The notes under the pieces were generated by a model, which saw only the letters and a list, made by a program, of their open reading frames with translations, made no database searches and had not been told where the DNA came from. A stretch of 36,129 nt of DNA. Source: Selaginella moellendorffii (Eukaryota; Streptophyta; Lycopodiopsida; Selaginellales; Selaginellaceae). Numbering within the stretch: position 1 is the stretch's first letter; each line of letters begins with the position of its first letter. The stretch lies in assembly GCF_000143415.4 (NCBI RefSeq), contig NW_003314436.1, positions 84,150 through 120,278 on the forward strand. The letters are read 5' to 3'. Shown here piece by piece: positions 26,353 to 35,200 of the stretch. Made by a program: the position numbers and the translations under genes.

Positions 26353-27641
26353 ACGAAAAAGAACTCAAGGAGCTCAAGTGCCAACTAGAGGAGTTGGTGG
26401 ATAAAGGGTATGTTAGGTTGAGCAAGTCGCAGTATGGGGTACCGGTGTTATTTGTGAAAAAAAAAGATGGTTCTATGCGCATATGCATAGACTACCGGTT
26501 GCTCAACAAGTATACAAAGAAGAACAAGTACCCTTTGCCAAGAATTGAGGACCTGTTCGATAGGTTGGGAAAGGCAAAATATTTCTCGAGGATTGACCTA
26601 AGGTCAGGATACTACCAGATCAGGGTAGCCAAGGAAGATGTCGAGAAGACAACCTGTCGAACGAGGTATGGGAGCTTTGAGTTTCTGGTGATGCCCTTCG
26701 GGCTATGCAATGCGCCGGCAACGTTTTCAGCGCTGATGAACCACATCTTTGTACCCTACCTGGATCACTTCGTGGTCGTCTATATCGACGACATCCTGAT
26801 CTATAGCGAGACGCTAGAGGAGCATGCCGAACACTTGGCGAAGGTGTTTGAGAAACTAAGGGAACACAAACTGTATGCTAAAGAGAGCAAATGTGACTTT
26901 GCTCAACAAGAGGTAAAGTTTCTCGGGCATGTGGTGGTCCAAGACGGGCTCAAGGTGGACCCGGAGAAGGTCCAAGCGATCTAGGAATGGGAGCGACCAT
27001 CGAATGTACATGAGTTGAGGGTGTTCTTGGGGTTATGCAACTACTACCGAAAGTTTATCAGACACTATTCGAGAGTAGCCCTGCCCTTAACGGACCAAAC
27101 AGGAAAAGGAAAGATGGTATGGATAGCGGAATGTGAGGCGGCATTCGTCCACCTCAAAGGGAAGTTGAGGAAGGCTCCCGTGTTGGCATTACCAGATTTT
27201 GGTAAGGACTTTGAGGTAGACACGGATGCTTCGGACTTTGCGTTGGGTGCAGTTTTGAAGCAAGACAACCATCCAGTAGCGTTCTTCTCGAAGAAGTTGG
27301 ACAAGGCTCAACGGAAGTGGCCTGCCCACGAGAAGGAATTGTTTGCGGTGGTCAAGGCACTCAAGGAGTGGCGACACTACCTTGGGAGACACTTCAAGGT
27401 TTACACAGACAATGTGGCAATGAAACACTTCTTGTCACAGTCCGACCTGAGAGGGAAACAAGGTCGGTGGGCCAATGCCTTGGCCGAGTTTGATTGCGAG
27501 ATTCTGTACAAGCCTGGGAAGAGCAACATCGTGGCAGATGCGCTAAATCGAAAAGCGAGCTTGAGGTTGGCGATATCCAGTGCAACAGCAACCTTCTGGG
27601 ACGATGTGCGGACAGCATATGAGAACGATGGTCTAGCGTAA
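26349..27641 (+). pseudogene. pol: Reverse transcriptase and RNase H pseudogene, chromovirus A
   Basis: RT domain with the [13 protein letters not shown] block, the [12 protein letters not shown] block, the [10 protein letters not shown] block and the catalytic YIDD at 26781-26792. A TAG at 26982-26984 interrupts the frame (consistent with CAG to TAG). The same frame then gives the NYYRKFI connection and RNase H with VDTDASDFALGAVL near 27215-27255, the glutamate in HEKELFAVV, and DNVAMKHFL. It stops at TAA 27639-27641, again one C-to-T change from a sense codon, just before the integrase. Apart from the stops the protein is well conserved, so decay is fairly recent. Confidence 0.93.
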
Positions 27642-28293
27642 GAAGTGTTGTTGAGGAATCTAGAGGCGTGGGAAGCTCACCAGAGAGGTGAGCTGCCAAT
27701 AGAAGAGAAAATTGGCTATGTGGAACGCAACGGACTCATCTATTACAAGCAAACGAGGGTGTATGTTCCAGAAGGGGAACTAAGGAAGGTAGCCTTAGAA
27801 GAGTGTCATGATGGACCTTTTGCGGGACACGGCGGAGTGCCCAAGACGATGGGCTTACTCAAGAGGAAGTACTATTGGCCAGATATGGCTAAGGACGTCC
27901 AAGACTATGTAAAGACATGTCCAACATGTCAGCAGGTCAAAGTCGTGACTAAGGCTAGTGGGGGCTTGTTGCAAAGCATCCCAATTCCAGATCGTCCGTG
28001 GAAATGTCTTACGATGGACTTCATCACGGGACTTCCCCCAAGTGAGGGGTTTGATGCGATATTCGTGGTGGTGGACCGATTTTCGAAAATGGCACATTTC
28101 ATACCCACCACAACGGAAGTGGATGCGGAAGGTGTGGCGAAGCTGTTCTTCGAACAAGTGGTTCAAGTGCGGGGAAGGCCGGAAGAGATCATCTCAAATC
28201 GAGATAAGATCTTCACTAGTAGGTTCTAGAGGACTCTCCTGGAATAGTATCGCACCAAGTTGAAATTCAGCACCGCCTATCACCCACAGACAG

Positions 28294-28340
28294 GTATGGG
28301 GTATTAAGTCAAGTTTGGTGACACTAACACTTCTTGACAG
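28294..28340 (+). other. Candidate spliceosomal intron (47 bp) inside integrase
   Basis: Starts GTATGG and ends TTGACAG, with a branch-like CTAAC at 28324-28328. It splits the Asp codon of the conserved TDGQTER motif (G at 28293, AC at 28341-28342). If retained, the frame meets TAA within the segment. Its length (not a multiple of 3), borders and composition match host introns in the window, which are mostly about 45-65 bp. Confidence 0.8.
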
Positions 28341-28758
28341 ACGGACAAACGGAAAGGGTGAATAGGCAGCTGGAGGATTATTTGCGATGCTATGTCTCGG
28401 GAGACCAGACTGATTGGGTAAGTCATTTGGGACTTGTGGAAATGTGTTATAACAACTCACCACATTCAAGTATCGGGGTGAGTCTATGGGAAGTCATCAA
28501 TGGGCGAGCTATTGAAGGTCCTGTGGAACTCGGCGTGGCCGAGTATCATGGAGAGCTACCCGTAGTGGAGGCATTCACAGCGGAAAGACTCAACATTTGG
28601 AATCTAGTGAGGGATTCCTTGGAACGGGCTTAACAAAGGCAAACCAAGTACGTGAACCTAAAGCGCCAGGATGTAGAGTTCCAAGCTGGGGAGAAGGTGT
28701 GGCTGAACACTAAGAACCTCAGGCTACCAAGTGGGATCAGCCAAAAGTTGACCCAAAG

Positions 28759-28810
28759 GTAAAAATGCATGTATTCCTATAAATGAATTGATCTTGAGTC
28801 CCTTAAGCAG
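28759..28810 (+). other. Candidate spliceosomal intron (52 bp) downstream of integrase
   Basis: Starts GTAAAAATG and ends TTAAGCAG, splitting an Arg codon (AG at 28757-28758, G at 28811) between the KLTQ and FAGPYEI blocks that are adjacent in related elements. Its length is not a multiple of 3 and it is more AT-rich than its flanks. Its removal joins the two open frames exactly. Confidence 0.8.
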
Positions 28811-29192
28811 GTTCGCGGGGCCTTACGAGATTGAGGCACGAATTGATAAAGTGGCTTACCGACTCCAACTTCCTCAAGAGATGGGGAAGATGCACCCAGT
28901 GTTCCATGTGAACTTACTCAAGCCGTACTTTGAGGATCCGCTTTGCAAGGACCAAGTAAGACCTTTACCTGAGCTTATCCAAGGGGAAGAGGAATATGAA
29001 GTCGAGGCCATCCTCAATGTGCAGAAGAGCAAGCGACAAGGACGCGAGGTGAGAGAGTTCCATATGAAGTGGAAAGGATTTCCATACTGCGAAGCAACAT
29101 GGGAACTGGAGGAGAACCTAGTGAACGCGTGAGATCTAGTGGAAGAATTTCTGCAAGGCAGAACTCTATGTACTTATGCAAAGTTCAATTAA

Positions 29193-29685
29193 AAATATCA
29201 ATTTCCAAAGTTGAGCAAGTGGCATATGTTGGGACCCGAAGGCGCACCGAAGTTAAGCTAATTAGCATGGGTTAGCTAGGTCGACCAGGCGTAGGGAGCT
29301 ATGCCCGACTCCCTACGGGGATGTCGAATCCGTAGACGTATTCTACGGAGGTTGGGTTCGAGTCCTAACCCCCTAGTAAAGCAAGGCTGAGTTCAAGTCC
29401 CGACCCCATACTAGGGCGTGGTGAGGTGAGGAGTATAGGGACACCTATATTCCATTGTCATGGGCTCTTGGCCAGGGAGGCTAACTTAAGCACACCGCTA
29501 AGTGGGGGGATGCCCCCGGAGACATGGTCAACAAGTCGTAAGATTAAAAGAGAGACGTTCGATGTGGGCATCGAACTTCTTCTATGGGTGGTGGAGTTGT
29601 AAGGAACCAACTCACCGAGGTGTCGTAGGCTAAAGGAACCCCGAAAGCATGACCAAAATTACAAAGAGTTCATCGGATGGGACCA
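29193..29685 (+). other. Non-coding tract between chromodomain and minisatellite
   Basis: Part of chromovirus A. It contains a 12-base match to the plant 5S rRNA A-box region (CCGAAGTTAAGC, 29247-29258), an exact pol III B-box consensus (GGTTCGAGTCC, 29355-29365) and a second near-match ending at 29400, plus two perfect-arm hairpins (CCGTAGA/TCTACGG near 29330-29347 and GTTCGATG/CATCGAAC at 29557-29576). No complete tRNA or 5S gene can be folded by eye. Confidence 0.55.
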
Positions 29686-29965
29686 AGTCGAAGATCGAGT
29701 CCAAGACTGACTCGGAGACTGAGTTCGAGATAGAGTCCGGAATCGAGTCCGAGACCGACTCGGGGACCGAGTTCAAGACCGAGTTCGAGACCGAGTTCGA
29801 GACGGAGTCCGAGATCCGAAATCGGGTCCTAGACCGAGTCCGAGGTCGAGTCCGAGGTCGGGTCCGAGATCAGGTTCGAGATCGAGTCCGAGATTGAGTC
29901 CAAGACCGAATCCGAAGTCGGATCCGAAATCAAGTCCGAGATCGAGCCAGAGACTAAGTCCAAAT
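29686..29965 (+). repeat. 12-bp minisatellite (GAGTCCGAGATC type) in chromovirus A
   Basis: About 23 degenerate copies of a 12-bp unit, itself two related hexamers (GAGTYC GAGAYC). Since 12 is divisible by 3 it stays open in all plus frames and gives Glu/Thr/Ser- or Arg/Val/Asp-rich artefact peptides. Inverted counterparts lie at about 22517-23015 and 30945-31117. Confidence 0.88.
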
Positions 29966-30010
29966 ACTAATACGGGTCAAGGGGTGAAAGCCCAAAGCGT
30001 GCGTCTCCCA

Positions 30011-30028
30011 GGGGGGGGGGGGGGGGGG
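30011..30028 (+). repeat. G18 run, probable polypurine tract of chromovirus A
   Basis: Eighteen G in a row directly before the 3' LTR (first TG at 30030), preceded by GGTGAAAGCCCAAAGC and TCTCCCA. Position fits the plus-strand primer (PPT), although a pure G tract is atypical. Confidence 0.75.
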
Positions 30029-30029
30029 C

Positions 30030-30761
30030 TGCAAGGGGTTCCAAAAGTATAGTAGGGATAATGAGGTCTAGGAACCAGTTTTGAAGGGACTCTCCAGTGG
30101 GGCTTCCAAACCGACTTGAGGTTGAGACTGGGACCGAGGGGCCTTGGGTGGGAGTGAGTATAGACTTGGTTGGTGCCAGAGGGGCCATCCAAGGAAGTGC
30201 TCAAGAGCAGCTCGCACTCCCGAAAGGGAAACCAATTGCGGTGCTCCCGGCTCATGTGGAGTGGTGCCCCACTTGAATACCATACGGCTCATTGGTCCTC
30301 GCCCTTCCTAGGGGCTTGGGCCTTCCTTCGGGATGGAAGTGGGGGGGTAGAGGTACCCATACCGGGCCGCTAGGCCACGGTGTTTCGCCCCGGCGTCCCG
30401 AAGCAAGTGTTGCACTCAAGACTTGGGATTTAGAGGGTCCCATGATCAAGTCTTATGGTACCAAGGGATGTTAGGAACTTGGAAGATTGGTGTGCTTGGC
30501 TACTTGTGCTTGCGGGGAGTGTAGCCGAACCTTAAGTCCAGTCTAACCCGGGGAGGGGGATTGGGAGAGATTGGGAATCTATGGATGGATGGCTAACGCT
30601 CCGTTGCTTGTGCAGTGAGTAGCTGAAAGCAAATAGGACCAAGTAGGAGTTGGTACCATAGGCGTGAACCTTGGCGAAGGAACTTAGCAAAAGCCAAGGC
30701 AGTGTCGGATGGATAGACAAGGTAAGCTAGCAAATTGGAAAGGAAAAATTTATGGCTTACA
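30030..30761 (+). repeat. 3' LTR of chromovirus A (about 732 bp)
   Basis: Aligns end to end with 23616-24361 and ends GGCTTACA at 30761. About 35 substitutions by eye, of which only about three are transversions, plus a 9-11 nt deletion near 30697. Confidence 0.88.
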
Positions 30762-31117
30762 TAGCCTTCTTGGGCCAAATTAGCCTTTCCGGGCCAAACT
30801 GACTCCACTGAGGTCCAACCCCCACCCTCTCCCTATTATGCTTTTGGAACCCCTTAAAGCCCCCCCTTCCCCCCCCCCCCCCCCCCCATGGGGGATGATC
30901 GCTTTGGGCTTTCACCCAACAGCATGTATTAGTATTGGGACTCGGACTCGGTCTCGGTCTCAGTCTAGGTCTCGGTCTCGGTCTTGTCTCGAATTCCATC
31001 TCGGGTCCATCTCGAACTCCATCTCGGGTCCTTCTCAAGTTCCATCTCAGTCCATCTTGGACTTCATCTCGGGTCCATCTCGGACTCCATATTAGATTCC
31101 ATCTCACACTCCATCTC
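30762..31117 (-). mobile_element. Inverted partial relative (element D): LTR start, C19 run, minisatellite
   Basis: 30768-30868 matches 22380-22457 in the same orientation (shared CTTCTTGGGCCAAA, CTCCA-TGAGG and TTTTGGAACCCC blocks), so it is an antisense LTR start. A C19 run follows at 30869-30887, then the complement of GGTGAAAGCCCAAAGC, then an array of TCTCGG/GGTCCATCTCGAACTCC units to 31117. It is cut on the left by the chromovirus 3' LTR and on the right by the LTR of element C. Confidence 0.65.
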
Positions 31118-31692
31118 TGTAGCGCACGTGGTTTTGACCTTTTATCCTATGGTGATTTACCATAGGATAACACCACGAAGCGGAACCTAAATCCTCTTTG
31201 TGCCACGTGACAGATGCCACGTGTCACATGCCACGTGTCCATGCCACGTGTCCATAGGAACCCGAGGTTCAGAGCCTTGGGCCACTGAACAAAGGAACGG
31301 TGTGAACTTCCCAACCATGGACCCAAGGAGTGATGGAACCGACCCATGGAGTAACTCCCGAGCATAAAGCCCAAGGGGCAAAGGGACCGGGGCCCGGGGC
31401 GACTTGGAACAATCCTAGGGTAACCAACATCCCAATGCTAGGGCTAGCCCCCAAAATGGAGCCAAACGGGGTTTGGCGCTATTTCGGCATACCGGTGGCC
31501 TAACGGGGGGACATGGGTTCTCCCCCAACTAGCATGGAATGGAACTTGGGCTTAGACCCAACCCGGACGCAGAACAAGGACAGGCCCCCAAGCGGGAGCT
31601 AGACTTTCCCTCAGGTTGGTGGGCCATGCCCGACCTACCCCCTATCCCTACTATACATTTGGAACCCCCCAAAGCCCCCCCCCCCCCCCCCC
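31118..31692 (-). mobile_element. Inverted LTR of a third relative (element C) with C18 tract
   Basis: Minus strand: starts beside the G18/C18 tract (31675-31692) with the same GGGGTTCCAAA-GTATAGTAGGGA block as chromovirus A and ends ...CACGTGCGCTACA at 31118, an LTR-like end. Length is about 557 bp. The LTR contains a perfect hairpin (31142-31170) and five CACGTG G-boxes (31125-31250). The middle part is unlike the LTRs of A or B. Non-coding. Confidence 0.6.
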
Positions 31693-32270
31693 TGAAGAAC
31701 ACATGCTTTGGGCTTTCACCCCAAGCCTCCCTTAGTATAAGGAGTTAGTCTCTGGGACAAGCTCGAAACTTACTAAATATGGAATGTCCTTAGATTGCGA
31801 ATTTGGGCACGGGACGAACACCATTGTGTTCAGGACAATCTCTACATTCTGTAGATATGCCAAATGAGCAAATCTAGACACTTTCCATAAATAGCATTTA
31901 GGACCGAAGTGAGACTAACACAAAGGGCATGATAGCGAAAGTGTTTGGCAGACACGGTAAGCTATCATGTAGCGATATTGAGAGACCAATCTCAATACGC
32001 GAGGGTTCTTGTCACTAGCAAGTGCAAGACAAAACGAGACGGGAACTCCTTACCGGGCTAAGTATGCTTAGCTAATAACACGTAGGAATTCCGTCCTTAT
32101 GCTCGTCCGGTCTAAGTACACTTGAAATGCCCAGTTAACTCCACTAGCACAAGAGGGACTGATAAAGGGTCCAGCAATACCGACCTCCTGCCATCGTGGC
32201 AGTAAGGTAAGAGTGTCCGTAAGGACTGGTCGACAGGTAACTTTCAATACCCGAAGTCACATTCGCGACA
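31693..32270 (-). other. Region between two antisense LTR/PPT borders, non-coding
   Basis: It begins with the complement of GGTGAAAGCCCAAAGC (31709-31722), the shared module next to the C18 tract, and ends with the complement of TGTCGCGAATG at 32260-32270, which abuts a typical polypurine tract. The right part is therefore probably an antisense LTR of a different gypsy family; its left boundary is unresolved. No ORF of interest. Confidence 0.45.
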
Positions 32271-32281
32271 CTCTCCCCCCC
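32271..32281 (-). other. Candidate polypurine tract of an antisense gypsy-type element (E)
   Basis: CTCTCCCCCCC on the plus strand reads GGGGGGGAGAG on the minus strand, directly before TGTCGCGAATG, the usual PPT/LTR-start layout of plant gypsy elements. The element body should lie to the right, on the minus strand. Confidence 0.45.
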
Positions 32282-35200
32282 TAGGGAAGATCGACGTCCT
32301 CGTCGATGCATACTCCAGTCTAGAATACCGCCAAGGAAACAACTCCAGAAAAAGTTCACGGTATTCACACCATGTGAGAAATGCATCAACTTAAATGAGT
32401 TAGGGGGCAACCTCTTTGTCTAACGCGGATGCGCTACTAGCTCAGACACCTTCTGGCCGTCGCCGACAAGGAAATGACCAACGGAGTTAGCCACCCTTGC
32501 TGCTATGGGAGTCACCCAGCTTACAAAAGTGTGATATACCCCTGCCCGCAAGGACATAGAGAGAGAAGCCAAAGGCCCCAACCCTTCTAAGCAAAGAAAC
32601 CAAACCCGTTGGTAAGGTTTAGATAGACTACTGTAAACAGGCAGTTAGAGTTGTTTACATGGTCACGCTCTTTTAACGGAATAAGGAACATCGAAAGAGA
32701 GGCGGGTTGTGTGACCAGTTGACAGTAGTTACCCCATGACTAGAGATTTCAACATGCACACGAAGTGCCGAAGCCAGTCTGCCTATACTGGCCCAAACTC
32801 AAAGATCAATAGATGGACAATATCAAAGTTAGAGACAATGATAGCTTAGAGACTTAATTATCAGTGAATATATCTTAGATTAGAACACAAAAGTATTCCA
32901 AGCAAGTTATCATCCGATAAACTAGTATTATAGGATAGGAACCACCAAGATCATCATAATTGGTAAACATAGAATTCACTATCAAACAAAATTCAATAGC
33001 AAGTGTATCATCAAGAAAACGCAATGACCAAACTTAACTATCAAAGATTGCAGACAGAATGCCAAACAACTTACGAAAGATAACTCAAAGAACACAAAGT
33101 ATCATTAACTGACAAGCAAAATACTCGCGAATGTATCACCCAAAGGAAAGAACATCCAAATCTATCAAAACTAACTCGAGCAACAATCAACAGAAGAGAA
33201 TGAATATGGTAAGACCAACAAACACTCAGTCCTGCCAACTATCATAAAAGCCAATCTGAATAGATCCCAGCCAACAATACCAAGGAATTCAAGTTGCCTA
33301 AGAAAGTGTCAGCAACATCCTATTGATGTCTCAAACCCAAGAGACCAATCCAAAGCAAATCACAAAGAACATGTGATATTGCAAAAAGCCACAAGCCATC
33401 AAAGAGAACAACTAACCACCATAAAATATCATTAATCATCCTATCGATAGAGAAATGCATAATCATCATCGAAGAAAGAATCTACTATCTCGAAGAACAA
33501 TAAATCATTTTATACCAACAATAATCAAGCAAAACCCTAGACAAGGATAATCAACTATCTTAGATGATAGTCAATCATCACCAATGATTGCTAGATGCAA
33601 ATACTAACGTCAACATCGAAGCTAATGAGCCAAAATGCCTTCCCCCAACAACTCCTAACAAATGGAACAATGAGCATGAAAACTCAAAGAACTAAAAGCT
33701 CGAAGAAGTCTATAGCCAAATATTGCCTAATAATGATCACGAGTCTCGCATGGACTAACGTCAATGCTAAAGAAGAAATCATGGTACAACCCACAATATC
33801 TTCCTCAACACATCTATAAGCTAAACTTCATAATGCCAAAGCTAATGAAGAGCATATCTGTATCAATCCAAAAGCTAAACATAACGAAGCTATGCTCAAC
33901 AAGTGATCACTAAATGATCCTCCATAAATCCATCTATAGCAAGACGTAACTCACTTCATAACAAGCACAAGAAGAATCATCAATGATCGATATATTCCAA
34001 CTCAAATCTAATAAAGATTTAAACATCCAATATCAATCACTAACTCTTCTGCTTGTAGAGTTAGCATAGTCCATGACTAAATCACTTTTCAAGGAAAAGC
34101 CAAAGCTTAACCCCTACTAAATAATCTTGTCTAAAACACAACTAACTCAAACTTGCCACTCAGTTCATTTGAACGTCAACATAGTTGCGAATTAGCAAAT
34201 GTATGAATGCCAATAACACAAAGCCATAGCCAAATCATCAACACTATCTTCATTAAGACTAATGAAACTCGACATCAATCTTGTGGAGAGACATCTCATT
34301 TCACTGAAATCTCAACATCAACAATGTCAACAATAAGGCATCACTTCAGTGCCACCAACATTAGAACAAAGCTAGAAGAAAGCACCAGTGTATCACCACT
34401 CAAAGCTCTCTAGCAACCAAGCTAACCAAAGTCGGAGATACTTTACTCAATATCCGAGACCAATCTCTCAACAATACTCAGTCACAGATAATACTTCCTC
34501 AAGGAGTGAATCACCACGTCCAAGACTCCATGAAATCCAACACTATGAACTAAACGCAACCAAATGATATCAACAGAGGTAAAGTCGACATGCCAACATG
34601 GAAAACCCATGTAAGTCTAACGACACGATCCTCCGCAACACCATCCGGTAAAGCAAGCCTATCACTGATAAATCTTTATCGAGTGAAGCAAGTGTCAACA
34701 GTCCTTAATAAAGTCTACAAGCAATCACTAGTTGCCAAACAACTAACCATCACTTTTCAACTTGCTTTTATGAGACCCAAACACTAAACTCACGTCATTT
34801 AGTCATACATTTGTCCAACATGAACATGATACCTTCGGTATGAGATAAAAGTTCATTGACAAGCACAAACTAAATGACCACTCGAATCCAACTCAACTGC
34901 AATAAGCTCACTAATGCATTTAGCCACTAGCTCTGAGCATGCCTTGAAGAAGCTAGCTATGCATGATCAACACTCAGCTGAAACTAAAGTGAAGACCATG
35001 AGATGGATCTATATTGGTACACAACCTCCTCATAGACAAAGCTATAGTATGGGTACTAACATCTCAAACTCAAACAACTAAGTTGGACATCATCATCCTT
35101 AGCCAAGGTGCAGGGCCACCAAGACTAAATCAAGATCAGTGAGAGCTCACTACTCTCATAGAGTCTAACGAAATGCAAAGTGCAACCTGCCACCAAGCAT

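Larger units (their letters stand above)
27642..29192 (+). pseudogene. pol: Integrase and chromodomain pseudogene with two intron-like interruptions, chromovirus A
   Basis: Integrase with HHCC zinc-binding region (27805-27935, CPTC at the end), first catalytic Asp in TMDF near 28015, a second catalytic site reading SNRD (28195-28206) where the family has Asp, and the third acidic residue in GQTER at 28352-28354. Stops: TAG 28227-28229, TAG 28245-28247, TAA 28631-28633, TGA 29130-29132. Two GT-AG segments (28294-28340 and 28759-28810) interrupt conserved motifs (YHPQT/GQTER and KLTQ/RFAGPYEI); without them the frame passes 3 to 2 to 3 correctly. The chromodomain, about 28987-29190 (EEEYEVEAIL, KWKGF, TWELEENL), ends the polyprotein; chromodomains of this type are known to direct integration to marked chromatin. 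Confidence 0.9.
23616..30761 (+). mobile_element. Ty3/Gypsy chromovirus, nearly full length, decayed (element A)
   Basis: About 7.15 kb between two direct LTRs (23616-24361 and 30030-30761). Internal order: PBS for initiator tRNA-Met, gag with zinc knuckle, aspartic protease, reverse transcriptase, RNase H, integrase, C-terminal chromodomain, a non-coding tract, a 12-bp minisatellite and a G18 polypurine-like tract. RT before integrase plus the chromodomain identifies a chromovirus. By eye the LTRs differ at about 35 positions (near 5%), almost all transitions, plus small indels. Coding is broken by nine stops and one frameshift, so this copy is not autonomous. I see no clear target-site duplication: TAGCC follows the 3' LTR and the 5' side is the G run. 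Two intron-like segments lie in the integrase-chromodomain part. Confidence 0.93.

Noticed and set aside
29260-29375. A complete tRNA gene
   Set aside because: A T-arm is visible, but I cannot pair an acceptor stem or place an anticodon arm at normal distance.
29649-29897. 82-codon Glu/Thr-rich ORF before the 3' LTR
   Set aside because: Encoded by the 12-bp minisatellite; no start context or family support, and the sibling arrays differ in order and length.
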